Shown here: one piece after another, positions 10,201 to 17,599 of the stretch
Layout: every line of letters begins with the position of its first letter
Numbering within the stretch: the stretch's first letter is position 1
Source of the DNA: DAOPYU01 sp942493245
GTDB lineage: Bacteria; Sumerlaeota; Sumerlaeia; UBA8349
Assembly: GCA_942493245.1 (NCBI GenBank)
Contig: OW818685.1
Coordinates: 4,960,001 to 5,024,000, forward strand
Length of the DNA stretch: 64,000 bases
Direction of reading: 5' to 3'
Made by a program: the position numbers and the translations under genes
Notes under the pieces: model-generated
What the model saw: only the letters and a program-made list of their open reading frames with translations
What the model was told of the DNA's origin: nothing
The model's database searches: none

Positions 10201-12056
10201 TTGATCGAAATATTCTGGCCCTCCACGGTGGCCTTCCCCCAGAACCGGATGGCGTAGGCTTGCGAGGCATCCACCGGCGCCGCCGAACTGACCGTGGTCT
10301 GACCCCACCACTGCCGCGGTTCCGGATCGTCCCAGACCATCACCAGCGACTGCGTGCCGGTCGTGGCGGGAGGCAAAACAACCGTCTCGATCGAAGCGGT
10401 CGTGACACCCGCGTCGTGCCCGAAGGCCGTATCCGGAGCAAACCGCTCGAAGTCCTCGATCAGGAGATCCTTAAAAGTCGTCGCTTCGATCATCGCGATC
10501 GAGTCAATGGCAAACTCTCCCGGATCGCCATTAGGTTGGATCTGGATCATGTTCACGGTCGTCCAGTCCACCGCCTGGTTCCAATACTGACTCTTGACAA
10601 ACTTGGACTTGGGAATCGCGTACTTGAGCCACTGCTTGGTCACCTTCAGGCCCTCGAAAACATTGCAACCCGTCTTGGCCTGGTCCACCATCGCAATCGT
10701 CATCCCAGCATTATCCGTCGTGCCTTTGGCCCAGAAGGTGATCTTGTCGCAGTTCGTCATATCCACCGTATACGGCAGCGTCACTTCCGCCATGCTGTAC
10801 CCCTGCACGGAGTTGTCGAACGCCATTCTGAACGCCTTCGTGCCGCCATCGGGACCCCAGACGATATCCGAACGCTCGATCGTCTTGCTCGTGGCGCCAG
10901 CGGAAATGGCCACTTTCGCAAGCGCCGCCTGGTCGTACGCCTCGAAATCCTCAAGCATGGGCGGCGGCGCAACGGCATACCGGGTCAGGCGGATGTTATC
11001 CACGGAAAGCGTCCCCGCCCCCCCCACCGGAATGAACTGGATTTTGCCAACATTGGCCCAGTTCACGCCCCGCTGCCAGTTGTCCAGTTTCCCATCCACG
11101 AAGTCGCACAGCGGAATCGAGTACTGAACCCAGTTCTCGGCCAGTTTCAGAGACGCCGCGAGATCGCGCCCATCGCCGTTCACCGCATCCACATCAATCA
11201 GCCCCACCTGGACCGTGGCATTCTTGGCTGTGGCTTTGGCCCAGAACGTGACATACGGCAGATCCATCATGTTGGTGGGCGCCGCCAGATTGATCTCGAC
11301 AATACTTTGTCCGAAGGCATTATCGTAGTCCACCTTGACCGCCTGCGCGCCCCCGTCGGGAGGAAGACTCGTCGTCTCGAGCGACGCCACCGACGCGCCC
11401 CCGTACAGCAGGATCTCATCCACCTGCGCCTGATTGTACGCCTCGAAATCCAGCAGCGTCAGGTCGGCCAGGTCGGCCACCGACACCACCTTGATCGCGT
11501 CGAGCAACACATTTCCATCCGTGTTGTTCACAAAACCCTGCAACTGGGTTTCCATGTGCGTGATATTGTTGAAGGGCGCCGGATTCCCGCTGTCCCAATC
11601 GCTCTTGCCAATCGTGGTGAAACTGGCGAACGGAATGCGGTAACGTTCCCAGCGGTCGGTGAAATAGACCGCCTTGCTCGAGTTGTCCTGTCCTCCACCG
11701 GTCTTGATGCTCCATCCGGTGGCACACCCGCCCTCGATCTTCCCCCAGAACTCCAGCACATCGTAGGGAGAAAAATTCATCTGGCCAGTCCCGAGCCAGA
11801 ACTGCCCCCACCCTTGTGTATTGGAAACCACGACTCCTTTGCCCGCGGCTGTCGAGCCGGGCGCAGCCAGATTCGCCGTTTCCAACGCGCGCTCCGTAAT
11901 ACCGCCCTGATGGCCAATATTCGTCGCCGCAACAAAGGCCGCGTCGTCCGCATACTGCTCGAAATCGAAAACCGTCAGTTCCTGCGAAAACGCATACACC
12001 GGAGCCAGTAAAGCCACCACCAGCACCCATGTCTTCAACCGCATCAGCGCTCTCAT
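7113..12056 (-). CDS. Secreted carbohydrate-binding nonahaem cytochrome c (zero-frame part)
   Basis: Begins ATG with AAAGGTGA upstream and a signal peptide (MRALMRLKTWVLVVALLAP). Four repeats of about 150-170 residues, each opening with a DFE motif (VFDFEQY, LLDFEAY, LEDFEAY, IEDFERF), resemble CBM11/CIA30 galactose-binding-like domains (about 25-680). Then come an SbsA-type Ig-like domain (about 690-770), a CBM9/DOMON-like domain (about 790-990) and two InlB repeats (about 1000-1150). The C-terminus carries nine haem sites from about residue 1277: CIACH, CLNCH, CESCH, CAYCH, CQTCH, CVACH, CANCH, CVECH and the CX4CH site CATDECH. Thirty-two residues after the last site the frame stops, while the homologous continuation lies one frame back (4945-7206). 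It is likely exported for extracellular electron transfer or redox chemistry at a polysaccharide; the substrate is unknown. Confidence 0.9.
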   Translation of the reverse strand: MRALMRLKTWVLVVALLAPVYAFSQELTVFDFEQYADDAAFVAATNIGHQGGITERALETANLAAPGSTAAGKGVVVSNTQGWGQFWLGTGQMNFSPYDVLEFWGKIEGGCATGWSIKTGGGQDNSSKAVYFTDRWERYRIPFASFTTIGKSDWDSGNPAPFNNITHMETQLQGFVNNTDGNVLLDAIKVVSVADLADLTLLDFEAYNQAQVDEILLYGGASVASLETTSLPPDGGAQAVKVDYDNAFGQSIVEINLAAPTNMMDLPYVTFWAKATAKNATVQVGLIDVDAVNGDGRDLAASLKLAENWVQYSIPLCDFVDGKLDNWQRGVNWANVGKIQFIPVGGAGTLSVDNIRLTRYAVAPPPMLEDFEAYDQAALAKVAISAGATSKTIERSDIVWGPDGGTKAFRMAFDNSVQGYSMAEVTLPYTVDMTNCDKITFWAKGTTDNAGMTIAMVDQAKTGCNVFEGLKVTKQWLKYAIPKSKFVKSQYWNQAVDWTTVNMIQIQPNGDPGEFAIDSIAMIEATTFKDLLIEDFERFAPDTAFGHDAGVTTASIETVVLPPATTGTQSLVMVWDDPEPRQWWGQTTVSSAAPVDASQAYAIRFWGKATVEGQNISIKAYDAAWAGSSRAANIALTTEWQQYEVLMTQFIPEDPLKPCDWTQVQNFQLQAGGNFGAMYFDDFWAIAPPNAAFLSARTPDADAEVETIDSVRVTFSEPMDGVVATLLSVNGSTATQVTTTDNVSFTFSGFAAPQAGAVAIILAPIGTFKGETWVCALVTKPEAVAEQAGAAPTLDGVLGNGEWAGVAYVPTLTVAGDTAPADAADLSAQFYIMHDAQYIYVAADVTDSVMASDPATANNWENDTVEIFFDMDHDHSDGRIQPGGQFALTWDGTVLGGNLQADFEGRGGADSWSAAAATRAGGYVIEFRLLKSAFGSPADGATVGFDVQVQDNDGSGRETRLWWSTTPGAPDPWDLGMGWGHLLLKGASGPVPLTLNVASGAGSGSILADPVSVDGTYESGTVVTLTAVPAAGYRFVNWTGDVTGTDVSIQVTMSAAKTVTANFELIPTFTVTVVADPTDGGTVAKAPAKEGYAEGEKVTVTATAATNWAFRGWMDGATTVSTNASFEYTVGTVNVALTAKFKAVPPPAEATIENLAVTPGDIMAVASDPEKKDIFNVVAPGIDTVGLNKIVYLKAIPKEGSEEAISGYNWAVQTEPSAGAAVIDATVGDLGSILKWHATVEGQYVLTLTPKDLASNPTTTTQIAFTAAKFQGMAGGSPSCIACHSEQGDEFALTGHANLLTEFLNGEQGNYYKTSCLNCHAVGTWAGSASTGDNNFFEVATALGFDIEQIPVLIQDAADNNKDNWDSLPAGLQKMGNIQCESCHGPGSQHKGDPAKISGGAAYDAKVCAYCHDAPTHHMKTYEWKNSGHSAFLEEEAVRTGCQTCHSAQGFVEIKVNGAAAVSSMPDSGITCVACHDPHNAQNPGQLRTVAPVTLPNKLVFDRGTGNLCANCHNSRIADPNVTNDPVKGSYRGSHYGPMADVMLGSSAYDWGTTFTIGTSVHYRATENTCVECHQGTPPQEGVMNPTLIGDHTFQINLKLQDGSTTSTVATSCATDECHPGLTTTDRIPARGATTTATGRSRVCRRK
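7191..7197 (-). other. G GGT TTG heptamer at the frame change
   Basis: In the zero frame the codons read CCG GGT TTG, giving a heptamer of the X XXY YYZ type used in -1 ribosomal slippage. A shift here joins the ninth haem site (CATDECHPG) to the downstream frame (DHNGPDSGSG) with no loss. A one-base deletion or an assembly error would look the same. I saw no strong downstream pseudoknot by eye. Confidence 0.5.
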
Positions 12057-12588
12057 TCTTGTGTCACCTTTCTTTTGAATTGTAGGGCGCCGACATGGCT
12101 CACCCTGTTCTTCCCCATCCTCCCGGCGGACTCTCCGCGCCCGGGTGCCCCCACCCCCTTCTCGGCCAAGCGAATTAAAATGATATACATCTCAATAAAC
12201 ACTGTTGCACGAATCAAAAGCCTATTCGTACGACAAGAAGTCTACCACTTGTACGCTTCCGCAGGAAAAGCCCGGTTACCCTTTATCATTCTAGATAAAA
12301 ACACTGATATTGAATACCACGTTGAGAAAAGCATACCAAGATTCGGCGCTTCAGGTCAACGCTTTCTTGCCGTCGAAGCAAAAAATTCACAGCTTCACTG
12401 CCCAGCCCCACAAAACCGGAAAAGACCCACGGCAAGGCCTTTTCACCAAATCCGATCTCTTGGGGACGCCCACGCGCGAGACCAGCAGGAGTTCCTGGCG
12501 GGAAAGCCCAGAAACTCCTCATGGTCTCTATGACCTTTCGGTTTACTATACCCCATCTTCCGGCCGCCACACAGAGAGAAAGGCGGTT
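12057..12588. other. Gene-free upstream region
   Basis: About 530 bases upstream of the leftward cytochrome gene. Frames of 100-150 codons cross it on both strands but contradict each other and have no start signals or recognisable families. I see no riboswitch or tRNA. It presumably holds the promoter for the leftward gene. Confidence 0.5.
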
Positions 12589-12707
12589 CTGGAGGTGGCA
12601 TGGGCGTCTCGCCCATGAAGGAGTTCCGGGAAAAGGAGCCAGAAATCCCCGGCCCTGCCGACGAAAACGTCGGCAATTCACGGGCGGGACGCCCGTGCCA
12701 CCTCCGG
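12589..12707. repeat. 119-bp element with ~29-bp inverted ends
   Basis: The left end (CTGGAGGTGGCATGGGCGTC, then TCGCCCATG) and the right end (CACGGGCGGGACGCCCGTGC, then CACCTCCGG) are inverted copies with a few mismatches. Each arm folds on itself (TGGGCGTCTCGCCCA; CGGGCGGGACGCCCG). This looks like a paired REP-type element. Confidence 0.7.
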
Positions 12708-12792
12708 GCCATCCCCCCTCAAACGACAACCTCACCATTCACCGGACAATGAGAAGTTCCTAGCGGGAGAGCCTTTCCGGACGCTTGTTTGC

Positions 12793-12823
12793 TTGACTTT
12801 TCGAGCAGAATCGGGTCTATTGT
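12793..12823 (+). promoter_or_regulatory. Weak candidate promoter for the sulfotransferase
   Basis: TTGACT (12793-12798) and TATTGT (12818-12823) are separated by 19 bases, longer than ideal, about 220 bases before ATG 13045. Confidence 0.25.
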
Positions 12824-13044
12824 AGCAGAGCCTTTACGGGAAAAATCCGGACAGGCGCGTGGGATTTCCTCCATCCGAGATCCAATGACAGGCGGCAGAC
12901 ACAGGACTTCCCTACATCGGAAAGGCCTGGCGCAGCAATCCTGTGGAAACCGAACGACCGCCAGGCCCTTCGAAAAACGCGCATCTCAGCCTGCCGGGCC
13001 GCGTCGGCCCGAAACGGGCGAACCCTGAAAAGAAATTGATCCTC

Positions 13045-13947
13045 ATGTTCGATGTCAATGCTCTTCCCAGTGTCTCCAACGAATCGGTCCTGGTGATCGG
13101 ATACCCGAAATCGGGCAACAAGTGGTTGACCGCTCTTCTGGCCGATGCGCTGCACCTTCCCGTCCGGCCCGCAGGCAACGTTTCCATGGACGAACTGGCC
13201 GCCCAGGTCAACAACTCCCTCCATCTGGACCCCAGCAAACCCTCCGCGCAGGTCGCCAAATACAACCTCATGCCCGACCAACTGCTGCGCGAGATCAAAA
13301 CCAAACCGAAACACCTGGTCTATCTCTACCGCGATGTGCGGTTTGTGGCGATCGCCTCATTCTGCTACCTGAGTCGTCTTTCGCATTTCGCCGGCCACAG
13401 CAACGACATCAAGCGCCGCTCGCTGGGTCAGTTGCTCTTCAACCCGATCGGCGCTTTGCGTTACCTGCGCCACCGGATGCTGTTCGGCCGGTTTCTGCGG
13501 AAATTCATGGACGGCTCGCTCCGCGGCGAAATGAATCACCGCAGCACGTGGACCGAGCACATCGAGGGGTGGCAGATGTGGGCCAGAAAACACCCCGAGA
13601 CAAACGTCGCCTTTGTGGCCTACGAAGAACTCCTCGACGACACGGAAAACCAACTGGCCCGCGTGATCGGTCAGATGGGATTGCCCGTGCCCGACATGAA
13701 CCACCTCGCCGGATCGGTCGAACGCCAGTCGTTTAAAACCCAGAAAATGTTGAAACAATCGCTGGCCGAGAAAATCAAACAACTCGACAAGGAAGGGAAT
13801 GTGGCGTTCGCGCGCCGCGGCGTGTCGTCCGAATGGAAAAACTTCCTGACGCGCGAGATGGCCCGAGAGATCAACACCTACGCCGGCAGCCTCATTCTCG
13901 ACCTGGGTTACGAGCAAGACCCCAACTGGGTTGACAAGTTCGAATAG
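13045..13947 (+). CDS. Sulfotransferase-domain protein
   Basis: A 300-residue protein from ATG 13045; an in-frame GTG at 12943 adds 34 residues without family resemblance and has no ribosome-binding site. The N-terminal GYPKSGNKWL matches the 5'-phosphosulfate-binding loop of PAPS-dependent sulfotransferases. LVYLYRDVRFVAIASFCY fits the 3'-phosphate-binding segment, and RRGVSSEWKNFLTREMA fits the C-terminal RKGxxGDWKN motif. The family transfers sulfate from PAPS to hydroxyl groups of sugars or small molecules; the acceptor cannot be told. It stands alone, with long repeat-filled gaps on both sides. Confidence 0.85.
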   Translation: MFDVNALPSVSNESVLVIGYPKSGNKWLTALLADALHLPVRPAGNVSMDELAAQVNNSLHLDPSKPSAQVAKYNLMPDQLLREIKTKPKHLVYLYRDVRFVAIASFCYLSRLSHFAGHSNDIKRRSLGQLLFNPIGALRYLRHRMLFGRFLRKFMDGSLRGEMNHRSTWTEHIEGWQMWARKHPETNVAFVAYEELLDDTENQLARVIGQMGLPVPDMNHLAGSVERQSFKTQKMLKQSLAEKIKQLDKEGNVAFARRGVSSEWKNFLTREMAREINTYAGSLILDLGYEQDPNWVDKFE

Positions 13948-13979
13948 GCAATCGCCGCAAACCCCACACGCCACTTGAA

Positions 13980-14040
13980 AACCGCATGGACCGGCGAGGC
14001 GCCGGTCCCACACCAGAAGGCACCGGTCCCACACGAAAAA
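13980..14040. repeat. REP-like hairpins (GACCGGCG...GCCGGTC)
   Basis: GGACCGGCGAGGCGCCGGTC is a near-perfect palindrome, followed by a second partial copy (GGCACCGGTCCCACACG). It lies 35-90 bases past the sulfotransferase stop. Confidence 0.6.
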
Positions 14041-14044
14041 CACA

Positions 14045-14113
14045 CGGCGCAGCGGAGCCTCAACCCATCCGTAGGGGCGGACCTGTGTGTCCGCCCAGGC
14101 GAGAGGTCTGATA
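14045..14113 (+). repeat. GTAGGGGCGGACC repeat (copy 1)
   Basis: About 65 bases around AGGGGCGGACCTGTGTGTCC. It shares its flank (GGCGCAGCG, AGCC, CAACCCATCC) with the copy at 21370-21437, and a relative built on GGGGCGGGTTTCAAACCCGC lies at 23432-23463. The core is a hairpin (GGGCGGAC...GTCCGCCC). Confidence 0.7.
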
Positions 14114-14217
14114 CCACGAAGATAGCTGGCACAGCGAAGCCGCAACCAAAACCAATTTAACGCGAAGGCGCGAAGACGCAGAGTCGCAGAGATTCCGTAT
14201 TTCGCAAGACCGTTGAA

Positions 14218-14445
14218 CCTGAAAACCGCAGTTGAACGCCTATCGTCCGGTTTTTTTCAGGCGGGCGAGGACGCCCGCCCTCCCAGAAAGACCGTTTTAC
14301 GCGAAGAAAGCGGTCGCCTGGGATCGCCAATCTCCTGATTGGCGCAGTCAATCCCTCACCCCAAAGGTGAGGGGGCCAAAACCGTTCTCGACCCATAACA
14401 GAGAAACATAAGACTTGTTTTTTGCCATCAACAGCGGTTTTCAGG
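14218..14445 (-). mobile_element. MITE copy B (best-preserved, 228 bp)
   Basis: The ends are inverted: CCTGAAAACCGCAGTTGA at 14218 and CAACAGCGGTTTTCAGG at 14429-14445. TTGAA is directly repeated on both sides (14213-14217 and 14446-14450), which fits a 5-bp target duplication. In minus orientation it contains a CACC/GGTG hairpin, the hairpin CGCCAATCAGGAGATTGGCG (14325-14344) and a G+C-rich hairpin (GCGGGCGTCCTCGCCCGC). No coding capacity. The ends match the IS1380-like element at 21499-23154. Confidence 0.85.
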
Positions 14446-14639
14446 TTGAAATTTTCCCTGCATTTGTTATCGAGGTTTGTACCCCGTCCCCTCTCCATTC
14501 ACGCCTCTCTGCGTCCTTGCGTCTTGGCGTCCTTGCGTTATGGGGTTTTACACGTTCCATGCTTCTGTTCATGAAATCATCGCGGTCTGCGTAAATTTGG
14601 CGAGCGAGTGTAGGCAAATACGGACCGAAATCCCGATCC

Positions 14640-14760
14640 GGCAACAGCCCTGACAGGGCGGCCCATGCCAGCCCGGGGCAGAGCGAAGCGACGCCCCGGG
14701 TCACATGGCCCCCTTCCCCTTCAAGGGCTGAAAGCCCGTTCCAAACGAAGCGGAACCCAA
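14640..14760. repeat. Fragment of the long-palindrome family
   Basis: GCCAGCCCGGGGCAGAGCGA, GCGACGCCCCGGG and AAGGGCTGAAAGCCCG match arms of the palindrome at 35885-36105. Confidence 0.55.
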
Positions 14761-14814
14761 CGGCCGGAATCCCGCAATCCCCCGAATCTCGCAAAGCCGC
14801 CCGAACGCCCGAAA

Positions 14815-14870
14815 CCGCAACCGCGCCAATCGGGAGATTGGCGATCCCAGGAGGGCGCTTTCGGCGCTCC
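14815..14870 (+). repeat. MITE fragment
   Basis: CGCCAATCGGGAGATTGGCG followed by ATCCCAGGAGGGCG matches the centre of the MITE family; the ends are missing. Confidence 0.6.
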
Positions 14871-14937
14871 GTACCCCTGCGCCTCCGCGTCCTTGTGTTT
14901 CTTTTCGCGCGCTTTTTGTCTCGGGGAGAAAAAGCGA

Positions 14938-14964
14938 AACGCCCGCCGAAGGGAAGCGGGCGTT
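14938..14964 (-). terminator. Intrinsic terminator after the pseudopilin at 15012
   Basis: AACGCCCGC (14938-14946) pairs with GCGGGCGTT (14956-14964). Leftward it is followed by TCGCTTTTTC. It lies about 48 bases past the stop at 15012. Confidence 0.7.
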
Positions 14965-15011
14965 GAAAAGAAGAAGAAGGGGGGATCAGCCCAACCGCTT
15001 GGACAGAAGAA

Positions 15012-15371
15012 TCACGGGGCGTGATCTATCAACCCATTCGGGCAAACCGCAAAATCGTTCACGGCGGGAATCGCGATGTCCAGTTTCCCCACCGGACACT
15101 GCGGATGCCGGTCCATATACGACCCAGGGCCAAACAGGTCGCCCTCACCTGGGAGCGCTCCCGTACTCTTCTTTTCATCGAGCGCCCACTGGGTGACGAT
15201 GTTGGTGACCGATTGTTGGCTTTCGATGCAGACGCCCGCCTGAGACCGGGTTCGCGCCTGCATGAAACCGGGAACCGCGATCGAGACCAGGATCCCGATG
15301 ATGGCCACAACGATCATGACCTCAATCAGAGTAAAAGCCCGAGTCGTGGAGGGAAACGCGTGTCTGAACAT
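15012..15371 (-). CDS. Short type II pseudopilin / type IV pilin-like protein 1
   Basis: 119 residues from ATG 15371, with CAGGGAG nine bases upstream; the frame extends further up without a start signal. The N-terminus MFRHAFPSTTRAFTLIEVMI has a prepilin peptidase site with Ala before Phe, Glu at +5 and a hydrophobic helix (to about residue 38). The rest (about 80 residues) contains Cys pairs and WALDEKK, and ends NGLIDHAP. It is a paralogue of the gene at 15603: both have VVAIIGILV(S/A)IAVPGFM(Q/K)AR followed by a CIE(S/N) motif and QWALD/QWALE. Family members form pseudopili or pili after cleavage by PilD; no assembly genes are in view. Confidence 0.85.
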   Translation of the reverse strand: MFRHAFPSTTRAFTLIEVMIVVAIIGILVSIAVPGFMQARTRSQAGVCIESQQSVTNIVTQWALDEKKSTGALPGEGDLFGPGSYMDRHPQCPVGKLDIAIPAVNDFAVCPNGLIDHAP

Positions 15372-15602
15372 GGTTCGAATCTCCCTGTCGCCTGGTTTGG
15401 CCGGAAAACCGGCCGACATTTCGCACGTTTTATTGAAGAAGTACTCTTGTCTCAAGATTACCCGTTACACATATCGAGAGGCAACTTTTTTTCGCCCGCT
15501 TCCCTGAACACCCTCTGCCGAAAGCTCCGTGCTTGGGATGTAATTTGGCCGGGATCCCCCGAATCGAAGACCCCGGCCAGAAAACTTTACCATGCATCCG
15601 GA

Positions 15603-15941
15603 TTACGGCAGGTCGTGATCCGGCTCATCACAATCCGGCCCGACGCCAGCCAAGGTGCCTTCCGAATAGGTGCCGCCGGCGGGGCAGACCGGCATACCAC
15701 CCGACAGGTACGGAGTAATGTCGTCGAATATGTAGGTGTCCGTTTCACCCTTATTGGTTTCGAGCGCCCACTGCTCCGCCGCGCCATTGAGCTTCGTCAG
15801 GTTCTCGATACAGGCGTTCTTCTGCGCCGTCACACGGGCCTTCATGAAGCCGGGGACCGCAATCGCCACCAGGATGCCGATGATCGCCACAACGATCATG
15901 ATTTCAACGAGGGTGAAGCCGCTTTTCGCTTTCTTGAACAT
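15603..15941 (-). CDS. Short type II pseudopilin / type IV pilin-like protein 2
   Basis: 112 residues from ATG 15941 with CAGGAGG ten bases upstream. MFKKAKSGFTLVEIMIVVAI carries the classic Gly-Phe prepilin cleavage site and Glu at +5. After the helix, ARVTAQKNACIENLTKLNGA and EQWALETNKGETDTY precede a short domain with the pair CPAGGTYSEGTLAGVGPDC. It is close to the protein encoded at 15012-15371, so the two look like a tandem duplication about 230 bases apart. It may be a major pilin-like subunit of an unlinked secretion or pilus machine. Confidence 0.87.
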   Translation of the reverse strand: MFKKAKSGFTLVEIMIVVAIIGILVAIAVPGFMKARVTAQKNACIENLTKLNGAAEQWALETNKGETDTYIFDDITPYLSGGMPVCPAGGTYSEGTLAGVGPDCDEPDHDLP

Positions 15942-16277
15942 TTTACCATCCTCCTGTGTCGTCTATGAAATTGAGTTTTGTCTCTCTTCTGCTCTCTCAT
16001 TTGGAGCAGCCAACGCCGATCTATTGCGCAACCGCTGTGCCAGACTCGATTTGCCGAACACGCAGGGAGCCTTCTGAGACGAAAAATCTCGTTCCAAGAC
16101 AACTCATCTCTTTTATAATCAACGATCTTGAACCCGGCAGAAAAAACGCGCATCCCGGTTTCTCTCGAGCGGTCAAACCCTTTTTCCGGGCGTCGGAATG
16201 GGAAAAATGGGTAAACGTTTGCACAAAAACTGGGTAAAGGATTGCCCAAATGCGCGGTGAGGTTGTCAGGATCATTG
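15942..16277. other. Gene-free upstream region of the pseudopilin pair
   Basis: Moderately A+T-rich and free of credible coding frames. It should contain the promoter of the pseudopilin gene at 15603-15941. I could not choose among several weak hexamers. Confidence 0.4.
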
Positions 16278-16345
16278 TATAAATCGCTGTTGAGCGCCCC
16301 TGCCCCGGCTTTCCTCACAGGCGGGCGAGACGCCCGCCCTCCCAT
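16278..16345 (-). repeat. MITE fragment, right end
   Basis: GCTGTTGAGCGCCCCTGCCC followed by a G+C hairpin (GGCGGGCGAGACGCCCGCC) matches the right end of the MITE in minus orientation, directly before copy C. Confidence 0.6.
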
Positions 16346-16349
16346 GAAC

Positions 16350-16578
16350 CCCAAAACCACAGTTGAAACGAAGAAACAGGTCTGGACGCCTTGTAAGGCG
16401 GGGAAAACAGGCGTCGCAATCCGTTCACCCTTTTGGTGAGATTTTCTCTGCGCCGATCAGGAGATCGGCGTTCCAGGGGGAACCCCTTCTTCCCTTGAAA
16501 AATGGCCTTTCTGGGAGGGCGGGCGTCCCGCCCGCCTGAAAGAAAACCGGACGACAGACGCTCACTGCGATTTTTGAA
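16350..16578 (+). mobile_element. MITE copy C
   Basis: The ends CCAAAACCACAGTTGAAACG and ACGCTCACTGCGATTTTTG are degenerate inverted repeats. The central hairpin reads CGCCGATCAGGAGATCGGCG (16451-16470). Compared with the consensus CGCCAATCAGGAGATTGGCG both partners of one base pair have changed (A-T to G-C), keeping the stem. Confidence 0.8.
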
Positions 16579-16599
16579 AGTGGGGAGGGGGCTTGCGGG

Positions 16600-17469
16600 T
16601 TAGTTGCCCGTTTTGCTCACCGGATCCACTCCATCCACGCGGTCCCCCGGAGCCATTGGCGCAGGGGCTGTTTGCGTGGCGATGCGGGCGGAAAACCAGA
16701 GCCACCCCACCGTTGCCAGGAATCCGGAAAAGAGCGCACGATTTCCCACGGCCATGTAGAGAAACACCTCGTTGCGGATCGGCATGTAGTAGTGCTCGGG
16801 GGGCCAGGGCGGAAGCGAGAAGTTGCGCAACGCAGCCAGAACCGGCGCATCGTCGAAAAATCGCGGCAGGTTAAACAGCGCCAGCCAACTGAGAAACACC
16901 CACAACCAGGGATTGCTAACCCAGTAAAGGGGCCAGGGGACTTCGGGCCGGTCCTCACTCCCGCCGGACGATTCAAAAACGGAGTCGGATGAAGAACGGG
17001 GGACCAAGGACTCCGGCGACTCCCTGTTCGCGCGCCCGTAGACCCAATACTTCTGCCCGAAAAAGATCCCGAAAGCGAGGTTGAAACCGAAAGGGAGGAA
17101 CGAGAGAGCCAGAAAGCGGGGCAGATCGAAGTCCTGCAAGGCGCTCCTGAACCCCATGCTGCGGTAAAGCGCGAGAGAGGTGATGCTCAGGATGGCCAGC
17201 GCATGGACCCCGGCAAAGACCCCGCCGCCATACAGGAGCGCCGCCAGCAGGTCCGTCTTGCGGACGTGCTCCGGCCTGGGTGTTGGCGCGGGCTTCCCGG
17301 ACGAGGGTCGCGAGGGAGGGGGCAAAGGAGGAAGCGGGGAAGACGCCTGGGGCGCAACCGGAGTCGGCGCGTCAAGGGACAAGGGACAATGGGTAAGGGA
17401 TAAGGAACCTTGGAGCCTGGAGACAGGAAGGTCCAGTGTCGTTTCCCGGGGACTGAGAGTCCGGCCCAA
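16600..17469 (-). CDS. Membrane protein of unknown function, four helices
   Basis: 289 residues. I take TTG 17469 as start because GAGGAGG lies eight bases upstream. A Pro/Ser-rich cytoplasmic or linker N-terminus (to about residue 65, APQASSPLPPLPPPSRPSSG) precedes four predicted membrane segments at about 72-98, 112-135, 178-196 and 235-258. A Ser-rich loop separates helices two and three. No family recognised. It follows yicC on the same strand with a 130-base gap and may be co-transcribed. A Yip1- or RDD-like protein is possible but not supported by a motif. Confidence 0.6.
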   Translation of the reverse strand: MGRTLSPRETTLDLPVSRLQGSLSLTHCPLSLDAPTPVAPQASSPLPPLPPPSRPSSGKPAPTPRPEHVRKTDLLAALLYGGGVFAGVHALAILSITSLALYRSMGFRSALQDFDLPRFLALSFLPFGFNLAFGIFFGQKYWVYGRANRESPESLVPRSSSDSVFESSGGSEDRPEVPWPLYWVSNPWLWVFLSWLALFNLPRFFDDAPVLAALRNFSLPPWPPEHYYMPIRNEVFLYMAVGNRALFSGFLATVGWLWFSARIATQTAPAPMAPGDRVDGVDPVSKTGN

Positions 17470-17599
17470 AGGTGTTTCCTCCTCATTGAGGCGCGTCGGC
17501 CAGAATGCCGATTCCTGCTGAACCGTCCTGGGACGGGTTCCATTTAAATTGCCCTAAGAAATCCGCCCGTGCGGTTTCACCCACCCCCTCGCGGTTCCT

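Noticed and set aside
8097..12011. Plus-strand open frame of about 1,300 codons opposite the cytochrome gene
   Set aside because: Arg-rich nonsense composition. The minus strand has haem sites, carbohydrate-binding domains and a signal peptide.
12075..12533. Possible 152-codon plus-strand gene
   Set aside because: No start signal, no family and mixed composition; overlapping minus-strand frames of the same quality exist.
15360..15385. tRNA T-arm-like GGTTCGAATC
   Set aside because: It lies in the leader of a pseudopilin gene. No acceptor stem or anticodon arm can be drawn around it.
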